Source: Clostridia bacterium (GTDB taxonomy: Bacteria > Bacillota > Clostridia > Christensenellales > UBA1242). Taken from it: DNA of 5,540 bases. The notes beneath the pieces were generated by a model. The model was not told where the DNA came from and did not search any database. It saw only the letters and a program-made list of their open reading frames with translations. Of the stretch, positions 3,435 to 5,540 are shown one piece after another. Position 1 is the stretch's first letter. Every line of letters starts with the position of its first letter. The stretch spans positions 1 through 5,540 of the forward strand of contig JAFYKU010000031.1 of the NCBI GenBank assembly GCA_017537405.1. Direction: 5' to 3'. A program made the translations under genes and the position numbers.

Positions 3435-5399
3435 ATGCAAAATACTTTCACCAAAACAACCGATGAAGTTCTTACCGAACTATCATCTTCTCGACAAGGT
3501 CTTTCATCAAACGAAGCGCAAACACGATTAATAAAACACGGGAAGAATGAACTCGCCAAAGCGCAGAAAAAATCATGGCTTGCACGCTTTTTCGCACAAT
3601 TCAAAGATATTATGATAATTTTACTGTTAGTTTCAGCAGCCATATCTTTAGTCTTTGGTATTATAGAAAAAAAAGGCGCTACCGAATTTATTGATACAGC
3701 CATTATTTTATTCATTGTTATTTTAAACGCAGTGCTTGGAGTTATACAAGAAGCCAAAGCTGAAAACGCAATGGACTCACTCAAAAACATGTCACAACCC
3801 TATTCCAAAGTCTTACGCAACAATGAAGTCATTTTTGTTAAGACATCAGATTTGGTTGTTGGCGATATCGTCATATTAGAAGCCGGTGATGTACTGCCAG
3901 CCGATTTGCGATTGATTGAGTGTGTTAATTTAACATGTGATGAATCCATGTTAACCGGCGAAAGCTTACCTGTTAGCAAAAATGCCGACATTGTCTTAGA
4001 TACAAAAACAGCACTGGGCGACCGCAAAAACATGGGATTCTCATCTAGCGTAGTAACTTATGGACGGGGCAAAGGGATTGTGGTTGCCACTGGGCAAAAC
4101 ACAGAGATTGGTAAAATCGCTGGTATGCTCAACCAAAACATAGGTAACGAAAAAACCACACTACAAATTAGTTTAAATAAATTTGCTAAAATCATTACGG
4201 TTTGTGTTCTTGTTATCGCTTTCGCAATATTCATGATTGATATCTTCTTCACCAATCAACATTGGACCGAATCACTTATGACAGCCATCGCCATCGCAGT
4301 CGCAGCAATTCCTGAAAGCATGATGATTGTCGTTACAATCATTCTGTCAATTGGTGTTACAAAATTAGCCAAACAAAATGTCATTATTCGCCGTCTTCAT
4401 TCAGTTGAAACCTTAGGGTGCTGCGAAGTCATTTGTTCAGACAAAACTGGAACCATTACCCAAAACAAAATGACCGTGCGTAAAATCTTTTTTAACAACC
4501 AAACATATGACCCAGCTAAATTAGACAAAGACCAAATGTCCATCTTATTAGAAAATATGGTTTTGTGTAATGATGCCAAAATGCAAACCAACGAATTAAT
4601 TGGTGATCCAACCGAAACCGCCCTACTCGAATGCGCAGCTCAATTCGGTTATTTAAAAACATCACTTGAACAAGTTTGGCAACGCGTTAATGAAATTCCA
4701 TTTGATTCAAACCGCAAATTAATGACTACCGTCAATCAAAAAGGTGACAACTTTCAGCAATATACGAAAGGTGCTTTTGACGAAATTATCAAACGCTGCA
4801 AACAAATTTATATTGACGGCCAAGTTCGTAAAATTACTGCTGAAGATGTTGCAACACTAAGACAAGTTAACTCCGACTTATGTTCACAAGCATTACGCGT
4901 TTTAGGTTATGCTTACCGCTCATGTAAAAACAAAGACGATATGTTAGAAGATGGTTTAATCTTTGTCGGCATGACGGGTATGATTGACCCACCCCGCGCC
5001 GAAGTCCATGCCGCGTTACAAAAATGCAAACGCGCCGGCATGCAAGCAATTATGATTACTGGCGACCACAAAGATACCGCCTACGCTATTGCCAAAGAAT
5101 TAGGTATGGTTACCAAATATTCTGAAGTTGTGGAAGGTGCACATTTAGATAACTTCAGCGATGAAGAATTAAAAACCGAAGTCACTAAATTTAAGGTTTA
5201 TGCTCGCGTTAGTCCTGAACACAAAGTCCGTATCGTTCAAGCATTCAAAGCTCTGAAAAAAGAAAATGTAGGAGAAGAAGAGCTAAATATAATCCAACAA
5301 TTGGTATTGAAAGAAACTAACAAAGAGACTCTTGCTAAAGATGTAGATATGATGCCTGCGTGGATGAAACGAATTATAAAGCCAATGCTAACCGCTTGA
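3435..5399 (+). CDS. P-type cation-transporting ATPase, truncated and fused to an antitoxin-like C-terminus
   Basis: Residues 1-608 are a P2-type ATPase (Ca2+ or Na+/K+-like), an ATP-driven cation pump of the cytoplasmic membrane. Seen in order: an N-terminal cation-ATPase domain (about 5-50); helices M1 and M2 (58-76, 87-104); an actuator domain with the phosphatase motif TGES (174-177); helices M3 and M4 (252-272, 281-308); the phosphorylation site DKTGT with Asp336; a nucleotide domain with KGA (445-447); DPPR (518-521); TGD (542-544); and ARVSPEHK (590-597). The usual next motif, GDGxNDxPAL, and helices M5-M10 with most cation ligands are missing. After KALKKEN the sequence (612-654) no longer resembles an ATPase. 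Full-length relatives have about 850-950 residues, so this product cannot pump. M4 reads PESMM where calcium pumps normally have PEGLP; the Glu is kept. The substrate cannot be assigned without M5 and M6. The start is supported by the promoter and by family alignment. Confidence 0.88.
   Translation: MQNTFTKTTDEVLTELSSSRQGLSSNEAQTRLIKHGKNELAKAQKKSWLARFFAQFKDIMIILLLVSAAISLVFGIIEKKGATEFIDTAIILFIVILNAVLGVIQEAKAENAMDSLKNMSQPYSKVLRNNEVIFVKTSDLVVGDIVILEAGDVLPADLRLIECVNLTCDESMLTGESLPVSKNADIVLDTKTALGDRKNMGFSSSVVTYGRGKGIVVATGQNTEIGKIAGMLNQNIGNEKTTLQISLNKFAKIITVCVLVIAFAIFMIDIFFTNQHWTESLMTAIAIAVAAIPESMMIVVTIILSIGVTKLAKQNVIIRRLHSVETLGCCEVICSDKTGTITQNKMTVRKIFFNNQTYDPAKLDKDQMSILLENMVLCNDAKMQTNELIGDPTETALLECAAQFGYLKTSLEQVWQRVNEIPFDSNRKLMTTVNQKGDNFQQYTKGAFDEIIKRCKQIYIDGQVRKITAEDVATLRQVNSDLCSQALRVLGYAYRSCKNKDDMLEDGLIFVGMTGMIDPPRAEVHAALQKCKRAGMQAIMITGDHKDTAYAIAKELGMVTKYSEVVEGAHLDNFSDEELKTEVTKFKVYARVSPEHKVRIVQAFKALKKENVGEEELNIIQQLVLKETNKETLAKDVDMMPAWMKRIIKPMLTA
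5268..5399 (+). pseudogene. C-terminal fragment of an AbiE-type antitoxin, joined in frame to the ATPase
   Basis: The last 43 residues of the ATPase frame (VGEEELNIIQQLVLKETNKE and on to MPAWMKRIIKPMLTA) are foreign to P-type ATPases. They lie 14 nt upstream of an AbiEii-like toxin gene, exactly where the cognate antitoxin (AbiEi or DUF6088-like) ends in such operons. The composition, a helical segment followed by a MPAWMxxII motif, is compatible with those antitoxin C-termini as I recall them. The N-terminal winged-helix DNA-binding part is absent. The family call depends mainly on the neighbour and is moderate at best. Confidence 0.45.
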
Positions 5400-5413
5400 A
5401 ATAGAATTCAATT

Positions 5414-5540
5414 ATGGGAAAACTGTGGTTAAACAATGAAATAGTAGACCGTTTAGCAATGTTACAGCAGACGGAGGTTGGACATTCTGGCGTTAATCAG
5501 GTAGCCATAGAAAAGGACTGGTGGGTTACTGTTACACTGA
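5414..5540 (+). CDS. AbiEii/AbiGii-type nucleotidyltransferase toxin, N-terminus (partial)
   Basis: The frame opens at ATG 5414 and runs off the window after 42 residues, beginning MGKLWLNNEIVDRLAMLQQT. The motif AIEKDWWVTVTL (31-42) is typical of the N-terminus of AbiEii-family toxins, where a (V/I)EKDxWV segment precedes the GGTSLSK and D-x-D nucleotidyltransferase motifs. Those catalytic motifs lie beyond the window. Family members act as the toxin of type IV toxin-antitoxin systems and cause abortive infection or growth arrest by modifying tRNA or similar targets. The 14-nt gap to the preceding stop suggests translational coupling to the antitoxin. The Shine-Dalgarno sequence is weak or absent. 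Confidence 0.7.
   Translation, partial: MGKLWLNNEIVDRLAMLQQTEVGHSGVNQVAIEKDWWVTVTL

Noticed and set aside
3413..5049. Minus-strand open frames of 60-125 codons opposite the ATPase
   Set aside because: They are antisense shadows of a strongly supported coding region. They lack start signals and their products show no family features.

Overview
The window comes from an AT-rich bacterial genome or contig. The sequence does not settle which lineage. The evidence bearing on it is: a tRNA-His with its CCA encoded in the DNA; an elongation factor P whose tip residue is arginine instead of lysine; host genes that lack Shine-Dalgarno sequences and have -10-like boxes about 6 nt before their start codons; and a long Asp/Glu-rich protein. 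Reduced-genome lineages such as Patescibacteria (CPR), or low-GC Gram-positive relatives, would fit, but this is inference. The first 78 bases are clearly GC-richer (about 55%) than the rest.

Layout, left to right. Bases 1-78 are the acidic C-terminal tail of an unidentified gene. Bases 79-393 hold no gene. They contain a GC-rich hairpin, a very AT-rich stretch with a TATAAT box next to a perfect dyad, and the promoter and ribosome binding site of an insertion sequence. From about 339 to 1554 lies an IS3-family (IS150-like) element. Its single-frame OrfA+OrfB transposase (394-1536) is cut by one in-frame TAA directly after the first catalytic Asp region, but is otherwise intact through D(35)E. 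A strong hairpin that can terminate in both directions closes the element. The element ends close to the 3' end of tRNA-His(GTG), which is on the minus strand (1590-1665). Upstream of the tRNA on the same strand come efp (elongation factor P) and a 334-residue acidic protein of unknown function (2355-3359).

A short divergent promoter region (3360-3434) separates the acidic protein from a plus-strand P-type cation ATPase beginning at 3435. The ATPase is normal through the actuator, phosphorylation and nucleotide-binding domains. It stops matching the family just before the GDGxNDxP hinge motif and lacks its last six membrane helices. Its reading frame then runs, without a stop, into about 43 residues that look like the C-terminus of an AbiE-type antitoxin. 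Fourteen bases later an AbiEii-like nucleotidyltransferase toxin gene begins and runs off the window. The right end is therefore a junction between a housekeeping-type transporter and an abortive-infection toxin-antitoxin locus. It may be a real deletion or integration, or an assembly chimera.

The minus-strand genes (acidic protein, efp, tRNA-His) appear to have separate promoters and do not form an obvious operon. No complete new system is visible. The points most worth checking are the ATPase/antitoxin junction, the arginine-tipped EF-P, the leaderless-looking starts and the acidic protein.
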